A DNA stretch of 57,500 nt from Cristatella mucedo (GCA_009760855.2 WPIO01000171.1:412501-470000), one strand, 5' to 3'. Positions 36,857 through 48,699 are shown, counted from the first letter of the stretch. Program-made: numbers and translations. Notes: generated by a model from the letters alone, not told the origin.

Positions 36857-38262
36857 TGTAACGCCGAAGGCTCGGCGGAGTAGGCTTGACCTGCCGCTTA
36901 CCTAGCGGCGTAACCTAGCGCCTTATGCCGTTCGGTGCGCGCCTACGCACAATAAGCTGGCCGCCACGAAACGAGTGTTTCTGGCGCTGACCTGCTTACC
37001 GTATCTAAAGGGGGTCGTGAGTCCGCGGCGTGAATTGGAAAGCGAGACACACAAATTGGGGATTTTACTGAGCTTTATTCGCAAGCGCACAAAGTCGCTG
37101 CGCGTCTAGCTCAGTTTTATCTCCACTCTCCTTGCACGCTCTCAACAGCACCAACACTCTTGCGGAGGGAATACTTCTCCACACTGACGCTACTTACGTC
37201 TTTAGTGGGGAACGACCCAAATAGACGGAGCCCGAACCGGAGCCTAAACCCTGACCGGAGAACTCGGACTCTGTTTCTACCAGTGCGGAAGGAATGCCGC
37301 ACACACGCCAACTCTAGCACTCTTGCGGAGGAAACGCGTCTCCACACTTAGGCTACTTACGTCTATAGTGGGAACGACCCAAATAGACGGACCCGAACCG
37401 GAGCGTAAACCCTGATCGGAGAACTAGGACTCCGTTTCCACCCTGCGGCAGGCATAACCCACGCACACCAACCACGTCTAGCTCGCACAGGCAAATCCTT
37501 GTGCCGAGACCACGTGCGAGCGCGGACACACAAAACACAAGAGAAACACAAAATGCTAGCTCGAGCGCGATACGACCGTATTCGGTGGAGTCCACCGAAT
37601 CCTCCTAGCGCTGTCTCGTCCTGTTGCGTCCATCGCCGGGGAGCAGCCTGCCCTCCTCCCTCGCTTTCAGAGAAGCGAGTCCGACGGCGTCGAAGGGCGG
37701 AGCCGAACAAAAGACAAAAGACAAAAGACAAAAGACAAAAGACAAAAGACAAAAGACAAAAGACAAAAGACAAAAGACAAAAGACAAAAGACAAAAGACA
37801 AAAGACAAAAGACAAAAGACAAAAGACCAGAAGACCAAGAGTGAGCGTCGCTCGACTCTTAAATAGCTAGCTGAGACAATGGGGCAAGAGCTTAGTGGTA
37901 TTGGGCCCGACACCATGGCCCATTACGGTGAGGAATACCGTCACTAGGCCACTGGAAGGGCATCTCTGTCCAGTTTTAATGGCGAATGGGTTCCAGACGA
38001 TTCTTTTTTGGACCGAGCGAAGGCGGAGGTTGACAGGCCAGCCATCATCAATCAGCAGCTCCCGAGGGTATCGGACCAATTCTAAAGGCCGAATCGCCAC
38101 CGCTGGTCTCAGAGCTTCCTGGTTTGCTCTTAAGCTCTTGCTCTCTAACCACACTGGCGCTCCTCTTTGGCTCACTGCCCCAGGACAAAGGAGTTCTAGC
38201 CCGCCGCCGAAGAGCTCTTGGTCGCGCTAATATAAAGCCAAGGCCAGCAAAGCGCTACACCC
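36857..38262 (-). repeat. LTR-like element, right arm of large inverted repeat
   Basis: Reverse complement of the left arm, about 97% identical by eye over long blocks. The LTR-like part is 36857-37912 (1056 bp). It is longer than the left one mainly because the heptamer ACAAAAG is present 17 times (37707-37825) versus once. The outer part continues to about 38262. Confidence 0.7.
37707..37825. repeat. heptamer array (ACAAAAG)17
   Basis: Seventeen perfect 7-bp units. Because 7 is not a multiple of 3, every frame cycles through the same peptide, giving long artefact frames (KDKRQKT or SFVFCLL). Confidence 0.98.
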
Positions 38263-38461
38263 GTGCACAACGGCGGCGGCGGCGCGGCGGCAGCGCGAGG
38301 AAGGACGAAGCTCCCTACACAGGCGAGTGGTGGTAGTGATGACGACAGCTATATTGTAAGCATGTGAATGTAGGCGGGCGAGCGTACACACAGTTGTAGC
38401 GGTAGCGGTCGCATATGCAGCACCGGAGCGTGAGGTGAGAGGTGAGAGTGAGAGTGAAAGG

Positions 38462-38622
<161 letters not shown>

Positions 38623-38649
38623 AGAGGGGATAGTCGGAGTACACGCTGT

Positions 38650-39370
38650 CGCTCTGGCAGACAGTAGGTCGCTGCAGGTCTAGCAGGGTCACCTGATCCA
38701 GCGCTGATCCATAGCTATTAAATCGAGCCTAGTTAGCTGATGCAGCCTGACTGTACCCTGCAGTACCTAACGAGCTGGTACGCAGCGCGATGGCCGGGCG
38801 GAGTGGTGTAAATTCGACTGAGCCGTTCTGGCGTGGCCACGCCCACACAAGTGCCGGGCTACCGCTCTCTTGTCTGACTAGTTGCTGGTCAGCTGGGCTT
38901 GCGGGAGGATAATTTCTTACAATAATAATTATATTTTAAGATCTCAAACTTCATTCTTATTTGAGTTTCTACACTTGTGCCACGGGGAGCATGAAATTAG
39001 CAACCTCCCATCTAGGTTACTAGTCTCTGATGTAGCCCTGGAAACCCTGCCGCAGCTATCGTCGACCGAAATAGTACTCATGAAACGCCCGCCAAGGTAA
39101 TTTTACGGGCATACAGTAGTATCTTTTATTTATCGTAAGCCCACGCGTATTCTAATCTGAGCAGATTGATTCAATCTTCTACAAATGAAGACGTCAGTTT
39201 GTAGTACCGTTGGACAGCTGGTTAAGGTGCAACCGTACTCCGCAAAGTCGTAAGTAGAACTGTCCGACGATTTATTAGCAATGGATAGCTGTAGATGATT
39301 GATTACAAGTGACGTGAGTGCTTTTAAGAGTTTTCACCTCTGGCGAAGCACATTGTGTGCCCTAGCTCAA
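38650..39370. other. unassigned sequence
   Basis: No gene recognised. GGACAGCTGGTTAAGGTGCA at 39213 hints at a decayed tRNA-like head, without a B box. Confidence 0.35.
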
Positions 39371-39374
39371 ATAG

Positions 39375-41245
39375 CCAATTGTTTGCCATGTACATTAAAT
39401 TAGCAAGGTCTACAAAGCTCATGCTTTAGAAAGCATACCAAAGATCAGGGCTGACGGTCCATCGACAGGCATACCTAGAATACTCTAGATCACACCGATG
39501 GATCCTATCTAAGGCAAAATCTAGCTTCTATTAAAACATGGTTGAATCACAGATGTACAATCCAAAAATGCTGACGTCGACGATCAGCCGTCTCCTTAAC
39601 CGCTCCTCTCAGGTGAGCCATACTCAATTCCATGAAGCACCTCAATGTCTAAATTCAAGGAGGCCACGAGTGACCTAATCCTGAAATTCACATCCCAACC
39701 GAAGAAGAACCATTCCTCTTGAATCTTTTATTCCCACTGTCCTGCTTCTATGAGGCATTGATCTACTGCTGCCATGCACAACTACCATCATAAATATATC
39801 ATTAGTCTCAGGTCATGTCCCAGCACCTTTCAAAAAGGCTGTAGTCAGGCCACTACTCAAGAAAGCAACACTTGACCGAGAGAACTTGAGCAACTTCCAC
39901 CTAGTCTTCCTTCTACTGTTCCTATCAAAGACTCGCTCTGCAACTATTCGTGGTAGACCAGCTGAACTCATATATTGAAACTTCAAACCTTGCTAGTAAG
40001 TTTCAGTCTGGTTTTATAGCTAATCACTCCACAGATTCAGAAAGACTTCGGGTGTACAACGACCTTCATAGGAATGCAGACTTCGGCAAAGTCTCTCTGC
40101 TTGTTTTGCTTGATCTATCGGATCCGTTTGATGCTATCGATCACCATCAATCCTTCTTGAGTGCCTTTTTATCTCGCCTAGGAATCACTGGCACAGCACT
40201 ACAATGGTTCAACTCTCATCTCAGTGGGAGACTCCAGAGTTTTGATGTGAATGGACAAAGATCATCCGGGGAACCTCTGAAGCATAGAGTACCTCAGGGC
40301 TCTGTGCTTGGTCCCATTCTTTTCATGGTTTATGCCCCTGTTCTAGCCGATATGATTGCCAAGCACAATGTAGGTTTTCATTCCTACACAGATGACACAG
40401 CTGTATCTATGCTTTGATCCCTCTCTGCCTTTTAGCATGTCAAACTTTCTCTACTCCCAAGCTGCGTTTATTGCTGACATCCATATAAGGATGGCATCAC
40501 ACTTTCTCACATTGAATGACAATGCAACGAATTTATTAGTCATGAGAAAACCAAGTGCGACTCAGAATTTGGAAAGCTTAACTTTCAAAAATGGTTCTGC
40601 CTGCATATCTGTTGCAGCATCTGAACCAAAACTAAGTATCCTGTTTTGAAGGGAAATTTCACTAGATGACTACATCAGCGACACTGCCTAGTTTCAGCTT
40701 CTTAATAGTGCATAAATTCGGGCCTGCTTAGACAGGGAGGCTGCATCCAAGTTGATTCATGCATTGTAATGCCCGGTCTTGACTTTTGTAAGTCACTGCT
40801 TGCTGGTCTACTGACCTATGCAATCTGGTGCTAACAGTTGGTTCAAAACTCTGCCACAGGCTTCTCTGCCACGAGCTTCCCCCGTTGTCTCATTACACCA
40901 GTTCTTGCACCCTGCACTGGCTGCCAATCAAGCAGCATATCGCTTGTATGCTCCCAAAGCTTGACAGTCACTTCCGACTTACTTCACGACATCCCCTGAT
41001 GACGAAATTTAAAATAAGCTCGAATGGCTTTTTAGTAGCATTTGTTGGGTCCTTGGGATTTTGCCCTTGGTTTGCTTATGCATGCTGACAGTGAATATGT
41101 TACCTCTAACTACATTATGTATGTTGACTTTCTACATGTTTTTACTAACGATAAGGTAATGCTTTTGTTGCAGCATAAATAAAGCTCCTAGAAAGAGATT
41201 AACGTCTTGTAGGGCGTTTTGCAAATGTTTTATTAATATTATACT
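39375..41245 (+). mobile_element. L2A retrotransposon, decayed
   Basis: A second long L2A copy beginning at almost the same point as the one at 1.44 kb. It keeps the region deleted there (39790-39930). It ends with AAAGCTCCTAGAAAGAGATT and AGGGCGTTTTGCAAATG. Confidence 0.9.
39380..41088 (+). pseudogene. L2A reverse transcriptase pseudogene
   Basis: The frame 39950-40417 carries LASKFQSGFIANHSTDS, LLVLLDLSDPFDAIDH and RVPQGSVLGPILF. The catalytic YADD has become YTDD (HSYTDDT), and a one-base slip immediately after it shifts the frame to 40392-40649 (TQLYLCFDPS). More stops and slips follow in the C-terminal block. Inactive. Confidence 0.88.
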
Positions 41246-41361
41246 ATTTCACAATAAAACTTACTTATCGGTTGTTTGCTAGTCTGTGCTTGCAAATGTT
41301 TTATAAATATTATACTACTTCACAATCAAACTTATTTATCGGTTGCTTGCTAGTCTGTACC
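41220..41361. repeat. 71-bp tandem duplication at the L2A terminus
   Basis: GCAAATGTTTTATTAATATT at 41221 is repeated as GCAAATGTTTTATAAATATT at 41292, each followed by TTATCGGTTG and TTGCTAGTCTGT. The copies are about 92% identical. Confidence 0.93.
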
Positions 41362-41880
41362 TAGCTTGTCCCTTACTTTTGTCAAGATTCGACCATATCG
41401 ATGCATAAAAGAATGAATGACGCTGTAAGAGTTCCTATTTGTAATTTCCATTGCCTGTTTTGCTTTGCCATTGTCCCTGCATTCCATCGAAACGAATCTC
41501 TTCTGCCGTAAGAGCTTCCTTGTCTTTGCTTTTCTAAAGTCTAGCTAGCTGCTCTGGTCGCCGCATGCACGCTATACAACCCATCCAAACTGAGTAGTGA
41601 GGTTCGTATTGAAGTAAATGGCGACACGTCATGAAGAGATAGCTTAAAGTGCCAGCAAAGCCCAGACGCTGTTAGCCTGATTGCCACTGCAATCCCGATA
41701 ACCGGGTCAAATTGCATCTGCTTACAGCTTATCCCATCAAAGCTAATCCACTAATCCTGGCGTGATTAAGTGCTGCTGCCCTAGAATTTTTCATTTTTCT
41801 TCCCGTGTCATTCGAGTCTAAATCTTCTGCTTAACTTTTGTAGTTCATCTGTTGGGCAGATTTATGTTGTACTTGAGTAA
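41362..41880. other. upstream flank of the TRIM-like gene
   Basis: No repeat recognised. It may hold its promoter or first intron: TTTTGTAG just before 41842 could be a splice acceptor. Confidence 0.3.
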
Positions 41881-41888
41881 GGCTAGCC

Positions 41889-42800
41889 ATGGCACAAGAG
41901 CTTCCTGTGCACCGACTAGCATTGATGGACGAAAGTCTGCTATCGTGCATCGTCTGCAGGCAAATTGCAGAGCAACCTCTGCTGCTGCTTCGTTGCCTGC
42001 ACAGCTGCTGCAGTCGCTGTCCTGACCGTGCTACTACAGCAGGGGGCTCAAAGAGCATGCTCTGCCCTGCTTGCAACGTACGCACTGACATAAGTTCTAC
42101 AGAGCATCACAACGGCTTCATCGCAGAGTTGGTGGGACGTTTCACAACGGCTCAGCTGCATGCAGCTGAGCAGCAGCAGTGCCTTCAGCACCGGAAGCTG
42201 CGGGATCGGCTGTGCTTCGACTGCAAGCGCGCAAAGTGCACCGACTGTGGCAGGCAGTGCGAGAGCTTGGGACACTCGGTGCCTCAGCTGTTACAGGGAC
42301 CGAGAGCCAAACGTTTTTTGAAGGACGCACGAGAAAGCATAAAGTATCTGGTTAAGCATCTGCATCGAAAGTCTGAGCAGCTGCTCAAGCCCAGGAATGT
42401 AGTCAGCTACATCCAATCGGCTCGTGCCATTCATCTCGACATGCTGACGACTGAGAAGAAAAATGCAGTGGATGCTTTGACCAAAGCCTTTGATGTTTCT
42501 GAGAGCAAGGTTAAGGACAGCTACGGCCAGCTCGAGGTCAGCGCCGAAGCCGTTTAAAGGCTGGCCGAGCAGCTGCACCAGTCAGTGCAGCATGCAGCCA
42601 CTTACGCCAGCAGCCTCACCGACTCGGCCGACGACCCTGATTTTCTGGACCAGCATGAGACCTTTCGGTCGCGTCTCGAAGTTCTTGCCAAGCAGTGTGA
42701 TACCTTCGGAGAAATACCGAAGTCTGAAAAGTTTTCATCATTGAATGGATCTCTGCCCAAAGATATGAAGAAAGTGGTTACCTCGTGGATAGGAACTCCA
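41889..42800 (+). pseudogene. TRIM-like RING/B-box/coiled-coil protein, N-terminal part
   Basis: TRIM-family proteins are usually E3 ubiquitin ligases. From the ATG at 41889, residues 20-62 form a C3HC4 RING: C20-x2-C23, C36-x-H38, C41-x2-C44, C59-x2-C62. A B-box follows at about residues 98-129 (C98, H101, C109, C112, C117, C120, H129), then a Lys/Glu/Leu-rich probable coiled coil. A TAA at 42555-42557 (codon 223) interrupts the frame. The same frame stays open and coding-like for another 80 codons (LAEQLHQSVQHAATYASSL, LDQHETFRSRLEVLAKQ) until an L2A insertion at about 42798. The true reading could therefore be a pseudogene, a null allele, or a short protein ending at the TAA. Confidence 0.65.
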
Positions 42801-43613
42801 AATATTGAAACTTCAAACCTTGCTAGTAAGTTCCAATTTGGTTTTAGAGCTAATCACTCACGCAGAGGCAGCATGGCTTCGGGGAGCATAACGACCTACT
42901 TAGGAATGCAGACGTGGGCAGCTTTTGATGCTATTGATCACCAAGTTCATCTTGAGCGCCTCTCATCTCGCCTGGGCATCACCGACACCGTCTGCAATTG
43001 TTCAGGTCCTATCTCAGTGGCAGACTCTAGAGCTTTGATGTGAATGAACAAAGATCATCAGAGGATCCTCAAAAGTGGTATCTTAGGGGTCTGTGCTTGA
43101 TATCATTCTTTTCATGGTTTATACTCTCTCTCTTGCCGATGTAATTGCCAGGCACAATCTAGGCTATCACTTCTATGCAGATGACACTCAGTTGTACCTT
43201 TGCTTTGATCTCTCAGCCCTCCAGCACGTCGAATTCTCTCAACTCCCTTGCTGCATGTATTGATGACATCCGCACATGAAATGACAGCAAAATTTTTAAA
43301 TTGATGATGATAAAACCAACTAACTAGTTATGGTCAAACCAAGTGCGATTCAGAACTTGGAAAGGTTAACGCTCAACATCGGCTCTGCCAGAATATCTCC
43401 TGTTGAATCTGCACCTAATCTAGGTGTCATGCCACTTACCGATCTTGCATGCTTAACCTCTGCATGTATCCCTTAACCATGTTATTGTTGTTGTTTATTG
43501 AGTATGCTACCACTAACCGGTCAATGTACTTCCTTTGCAGCAAATGTAGAGCACCTCGAAAGAGATTGAGTTCTCTGAGGGCGCTATAATACATGTATTA
43601 TTATTATTATTCC
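42798..43613 (+). mobile_element. L2A fragment inserted in the TRIM-like gene
   Basis: Starts at ATATTGAAACTTCAAACCTT, which aligns inside the RT domain of the other L2A copies. Internally deleted, with RT motif A readable as AAFDAIDHQVHLERL and a YADDTQLY remnant near 43176-43200. It ends with the tail GAGCACCTCGAAAGAGATTG and ATT repeats. Confidence 0.9.
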
Positions 43614-44150
43614 TTTAAAGCTAACCGTAGGTAGCCTGAAAATATCTACAGCTCATGAATATTTGGCTTACTGAGCTAACATCCAAATCTTGCAGACATT
43701 TGGCAGTTATAGCCTACGAAATCGTATTCCTTGTAGACTGCCTTGGCCAAGTCCTAGCCGAAGTTATTGCCTGTGAGGATGACGGTGGAAGTGGTAAAGT
43801 ATCAGGTTTGCTCACATTTTCTGGGTGCTGCTCGCCGACTGACAGCTTTTTGACGCCAAGCCTCCGCCTTGAATGCTGCACGGTTCTGAGAAATGCTGTC
43901 ACGGGGAACTGCTTGAAGGTTAAGCCTATCAGAGTTGACACAACACCACAGTTACTAAATGACCATTTTGCTAGATTTACCCCGTTCATACTCCAATCAA
44001 TTCAGACGTATTTTAATCTCGCTGTGCCTGCAAGTTTAATGCACGAAAGATGAGCATAGAGTGTCTTGCACTTTGGTCTGAAGGAAGTTCTATTGAGCTG
44101 AGCCGAATGGAAGCTAATTCATGTCATTCATTAGCTTGGCAGACAGCCTA
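43614..44150. other. unassigned, with a 132-codon open frame
   Basis: The plus-strand frame at 43655-44053 and a minus-strand frame at 43989-43714 cover the same stretch. Neither shows a recognisable domain. If the TRIM-like gene is one unit this lies in its intron. Confidence 0.3.
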
Positions 44151-44153
44151 GAG

Positions 44154-44347
44154 CAGTGCCTCTCTCAACCTTCCTAATGCCGCGAACCTTTAATACAGTT
44201 CCTCATGTTGTGGCGACCTCCAACTATAAAATTGTTGTATGCAAAACGTGGAAATGCATGTCATTCCAATGGTCTTACCCAAACCCTGTGAAGCATCCAA
44301 AAGTTCAACCCCCAATGGGGTCGCGACCTACAGGATGAGAACCGCTG
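44154..44347. mobile_element. hAT MITE, URR1/Charlie-like
   Basis: 194 bp with ends CAGTGCCTCTCTCAACCTTC and (complement) CAGCGGTTCTCATCCTGTAG. Inner blocks are TAATGCCGCGAACCTTTAAT, ACAGTTCCTCATGTTGTGGC and CCCAATGGGGTCGCGACC. As I remember them, these resemble the termini of the mammalian non-autonomous hAT family URR1. Flanks GCCTAGAG and GCCCTTGAG could be a degraded 8-bp duplication. Confidence 0.75.
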
Positions 44348-45480
44348 GCCCTTGAGTAATTACTGTGTGTATTGTGGTTTTGTTTATGCATACCCCAGCC
44401 TGTGACAGTACCACGCCTAAATGTAGTTATCTGCCAGCACTAGGCTGGGTGGCCCTCCCGACCACCGGCTAGCCAATGGGAGCGCATCTAGGCAACGAAT
44501 CAGAGTGCAGCGTTCCAGTACCGCAGACGACAGAAGCGGACGAACGTCTGCGGGAGGGCAGTGGCGCTTCCGCCGGCTCGGTGCGTAGTCGAATAAACTG
44601 GCGGTGTTGCTCGTCGGCTGGTGTTTTGTGCAGTGTGCGAAGGCAATCAAACTACATGTATGATTGTTCAGAGAGAAGGGATCTGCTAAGCTTGAGATAT
44701 TTACCTTTTTTTTAGCCGTGAGATGGTGGGCTGGAATAGAACGCGGCGAATGTGCCGAGGAATGGACCTTGGGGCGAGGACCTCGTTAGCATCGCAGCCT
44801 TGATCTGACGTCTCTAGGTCAGGATTCGAGCCAACATTAAAATGTCTAGGTGCTACAGTAGTCGTCGTGTAGTTTACTTTGTCTTTAAACAAAAATACTG
44901 AAATTAACTATTTTATCGTGTCGGTGCAGTCTTTTGAGTCGTGTGCATTATCTCACATGCCCAATCAGTTTTCACGAGCAATTCAGTCATACTATATGAT
45001 AGGTCTTGAGCAGTTTTATCAGCCCAACCTCATCAGTAAAGTAAAGGAATTCAGCAGCATAATCAATAGTACCATGAAACAGTGTTTGATCAAGCCCAAG
45101 GCGTTTTAGCATCAAGCTTTATATGTTCTGAGAAAGCAAGTAAAGTATTTGAATATAGACTTTAGATATTTTACTTAGGTAAGGCTCAAGAAATATGTCA
45201 AAAAAGTGAATTGTTCATCTAGCTGGTAAATATCTTAAATCCCTTTCTTTGTCTGCCCTCCGTTCCACTGGTAAACTGATTGATCCATTCAAAAAGTACA
45301 CAACTCGATGTTTTGATAATATAGTGTTCTAATTATAATTCTTTGACCTGCTTGCACTATTTTTCAAAATCGGCTTTTGGACTTTCTAGCAGACACACCT
45401 GCAACTATATTCCGTTTTACTAGAAGCACCCTAGGTAGAACTTGTGATCTCGGCGTCTCCTCTTGGCCCTCGTGCTCGGA
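44348..45480. other. unassigned sequence
   Basis: No gene recognised. AGGATTCGAGCC at 44821 resembles a B box, but no matching A box was found. The 76-codon frame at 44879-45109 has no motif. Confidence 0.35.
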
Positions 45481-45483
45481 CGT

Positions 45484-45532
45484 GACGTAGCAGCATTTGA
45501 CACTATCGACCATAAAACAGTTCTCGGACCAT
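45484..45532 (+). mobile_element. short L2 RT fragment
   Basis: GTAGCAGCATTTGACACTAT CGACCATAAA encodes VAAFDTIDHK, the RT motif A region. Nothing else of the element survives around it. Confidence 0.6.
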
Positions 45533-45539
45533 AGATAGC

Positions 45540-46390
45540 ACATCCTTTGCCAAGCCCCTCGACGAGTAAAATTAACCTACATTATCCATCTAATAAAAAT
45601 AACCTAAATTAAAATTATAGCCTACATTATTTATACTATGATTGTAATACTTATAGCAGCCAGCCGCTAGGTTGATAAGTCACTAGGTAGTTAAAGTCTT
45701 ACCTGTCTCTCTGTCCGAGTTCAGTCGTGCAACCGACTTATGCTCGTATTGTCAAATCCTCCTGAGCTGTTACTTCTTTAATGCTTAGCTGTTCTACCGT
45801 CACGCCTAGTCATCTATGCTTCTCTCATTCTATGCTACTGTAGATTGAAGTCCATTGGCTTCTGTACGTAAACCAAAAGTAGTATAGGTATAGAGTCTGC
45901 TTTAAGGCCTGCCTGCTTTTGTGTCTTTCCAGAGTTTCAGGTTTACATGTATGCCTCGACATGTATGCTCACAAGTAGGTGATTAAAACCATGACAGCTG
46001 CATTAATTTCGCTTGTATATTACCATTGAAAAAAATAAAGACATGCCCCCTAGAAAAGTTCCTGATTCACTCCTGGCTGATATATCTGCTGGTCCAAGTT
46101 GCACTTTGCATTGAGCACATGTAAGAGGTAGGGAAAATAGATGTAGCAATGGGGTGTCTGGTAGTGGAGTTTTCGACCTATTGACACCGACCACTAGAGT
46201 GCTGGCAGATCAGCTGTCGCTTGTTGACCGCATACAGCCTGCGGCTGCATAGTGCCACCGCCACTGCTCTACTATCGTCATCGTTGCTGATTTCTCGTCC
46301 ATTTCGCTGCTGTTCAGCCCCCTATCTGACCAGCCTCTAAATGAGTGCACGTTTCATTTTGAGACTAATACACGCTGGCCATCTTACAGG
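45540..46390. other. unassigned sequence
   Basis: AT-rich, no gene or repeat recognised with confidence. Part of 45780-45900 faintly resembles an L2B 3' region. Confidence 0.3.
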
Positions 46391-46391
46391 C

Positions 46392-47050
46392 TGGTTAATA
46401 ATAATAATAATAATAATGCACTTGATAAAGCGCCCTCAGAGAACTTAATCTCTCTCTAGGCGCTTTACATTTGCTGAAAAGAGAAATGAGATTGAATGGT
46501 GAGTAAAATCATGCTTGATAAACAAGCAAAAGGAATAACATGGTTAGGGGTGACATGCACAGGGTCAGCATGCAAATGTGGTTAGTTGCAGCATGCATAG
46601 TGTCAGCACGCATAAGCACATCAAGGACAAATCATAGGGACCCACCATATGCTGTCCTAAATAAGTGTGTTTTTAAATTCTTTTTAAAAGTGGTCAGGTC
46701 AGATGATGTTCTGACGCAGGTCGGGAGGGAGTTCCAGGCTTTGGGAGCATACGAACTAAATGCATGGTCTCCAAGGATTCGAGGTTTCTACGAGGTATTT
46801 GTAGACTGTTGGATTCCGAAAAGCGGGTGGTTAGATGCTTGGCCTGATGGGGGAGTATATCTGAGAGATAGGCTGGAGCCAAAGAATGAAGTGACCTAAA
46901 AATGAGCGACAAAACCTTGAAGTCAATCCGTTGCTTGACTGGTAGCCAGTGCAGGTCGGTGAGAAGCGGAGTAATGTGGCAACTGCGACGCTCACGACAG
47001 ACAAGCCTAGCTGCAAAGTTTTGCACCAGCTCCAATCGCCTGATCGCGGG
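46392..47050 (-). mobile_element. L2A 3' fragment
   Basis: (AAT)n, the tail AAAGCGCCCTCAGAGAACTT, the GCATG-rich 3' UTR and the minus-strand frame 47035-46694 ([40 protein letters not shown]). Among the best-preserved L2A 3' ends here. Confidence 0.93.
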
Positions 47051-48000
47051 AATGCAGTACTTTCTGGTTACTTATAACCCTACTTAAATAATACAACGCC
47101 TGGTTTTGTTATACCACGGACGTTTGTCATCAAGTTACTGTGTGTGAATCTATCACCTTATTATCCCCGGGTCTTAGCTCAGGCTTAAGAGGCAGCTACT
47201 TCACCACCCTGGTTGAGATTCTGGACTCTATGCATCAGGCAATCCAGTACTGCCAGCTGAAAGCAAGGATGCTTGCTTGTCAGGCTCGTTTGCCACTCTA
47301 TGATTGAGATCAGGTGGAATCGATGTTTGCGACCTTTAACCTGTAGCCTGTGGGTCTTTGTAGTGAGGGGTAAGCTGCTCAAACTCTATGACCCAGATAT
47401 CGTGGGTTCGAGTCGTGCGACTGGTAATTCTCAATTGGACACTGCATTAGGGCTTGATAACCGCTAACTCTGTCATGCGATTCTCTTCGTAAATTCAGCA
47501 GACCTGATCTTGCTTCAGCTGCGACCCATGTCAAAAACGTTATGCGGTTAGTATAACTCTTATGGCCCCGATGGTTTTGTTATTTTACCCGAAGCAGTAA
47601 GCGATCGTAACAGATTGCTTATCACAGGGTGTAAATTAACCATTTTGGTTGATTTTCTTTTGAAAATTCACAAGCCCAGAATGCCATATTAAGTGCATTG
47701 CGACCACCTAACACTCGAGTTGCTTGAAGTCAATAGCTATGAAAATGTTTTATTTTTATTATTTGCAGCTGCTAAATGTGCTGAACTTATGATTAAGAAG
47801 TTTTGCAGCCCCCCACTCTAGTTCTACTACACATACTAAGGTAATATTATGAACTAATGCATCAATTGTTTAAGCTACATGGAGATGTCGGCTCTGCTAA
47901 GCTATGCGATATCTTTTCTGTTGCACTAAACAAAAATTGCAAGGGGCCTTTGAAACTCTCAGTCGGGGAATACTCTGCTACCAATCTTCAGCCTCTCCAG
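47051..48000. other. unassigned sequence with a possible SINE
   Basis: At 47368-47460 GTGAGGGGTAAGCTGCTC and GTGGGTTCGAGTCG look like pol III A and B boxes of a further tRNA-derived SINE. No other copy is seen. The rest is unassigned. Confidence 0.35.
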
Positions 48001-48009
48001 CTACTGAGT

Positions 48010-48185
48010 ATGTAGTTTAAATATAATTCATTTGTATGGCGCCCTAAGAGAACTTAATCTCTATTTAGGCGCTTCATATATTATCATATCATATTATATA
48101 TGCCACGGGGCTTGAACCCATGACCTCGGCCAGACCTTGGTCGGGGCGAGCATCTTAACCCGTGTCAAACCAGCGTAGCTAGTTT
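48010..48185 (-). repeat. SINE-2 with L2A-like 3' tail
   Basis: The minus strand starts with a tRNA-like head: GCTACGCTGGTTTGACACGG, GTTAAGATGCTCGCC, then B box GGGTTCAAGCCCCG. After an AT-rich bridge (48080-48100) it ends with GAAGCGCCTAAATAGAGATT and AAGTTCTCTTAGGGCGCC, the same hairpin-like tail that ends L2A elements. It therefore looks like a SINE mobilised by the L2A machinery. Confidence 0.8.
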
Positions 48186-48189
48186 TTAG

Positions 48190-48690
48190 CATCATATCCG
48201 TAATAACTTATCTCTTTTTAAACTCAGGGGCAATAAAAGTGACATTCGAATGTGAGTCGGATCTGTGAGATCAGAGAGTAGTTGCCTATGCCTAGTGGTC
48301 CAGGATGCTGTATGCCTCACTTGTCCGTGCTTTTGCTGACAGAAGCTACTAAATAGGATTGCTAGACTGTAAAACGGTTTTGACATGGTAAGCCGCTGCA
48401 TTGCTTGAAAGGCAGTAACACTGGCTGTAGGATCTCCGTCAGGATGCCCCTTGAGCCCATTCAATTTTTATTACATATGAATGAATTAAGAGTGAACTGT
48501 TTTATTAAATATACTTCTCTAACTTTGCCCTCTTGGGTTCCCAAATTACTGTTAATACCTGACCTAGCAGACTGCTGCAGACGGAAGCTTCAAGATTCTA
48601 TCTGCCAGGGACATAATCAAGTAACAAGTTTGCAATGTGGACCGGCGCAAGATTCGGGGCATGTTAGTAGCCAGAGGTTGTATAAGCAAG
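48190..48690. other. unassigned sequence
   Basis: No recognisable gene or repeat. Confidence 0.35.
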
Positions 48691-48699
48691 TAGGGTTCT

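Noticed and set aside
37707-37825. Regular short repeat array resembling a CRISPR
   Set aside because: Perfect 7-bp units with no spacers, in an animal genome with no cas genes.
37363-37870. Apparent proteins with SFVFCLL or KDKRQKT repeats
   Set aside because: Produced by the ACAAAAG heptamer array, which is open in every frame.
43655-44053. 132-codon open frame as a real gene
   Set aside because: No recognisable domain, an overlapping frame of similar size on the other strand, and no promoter or splice context.
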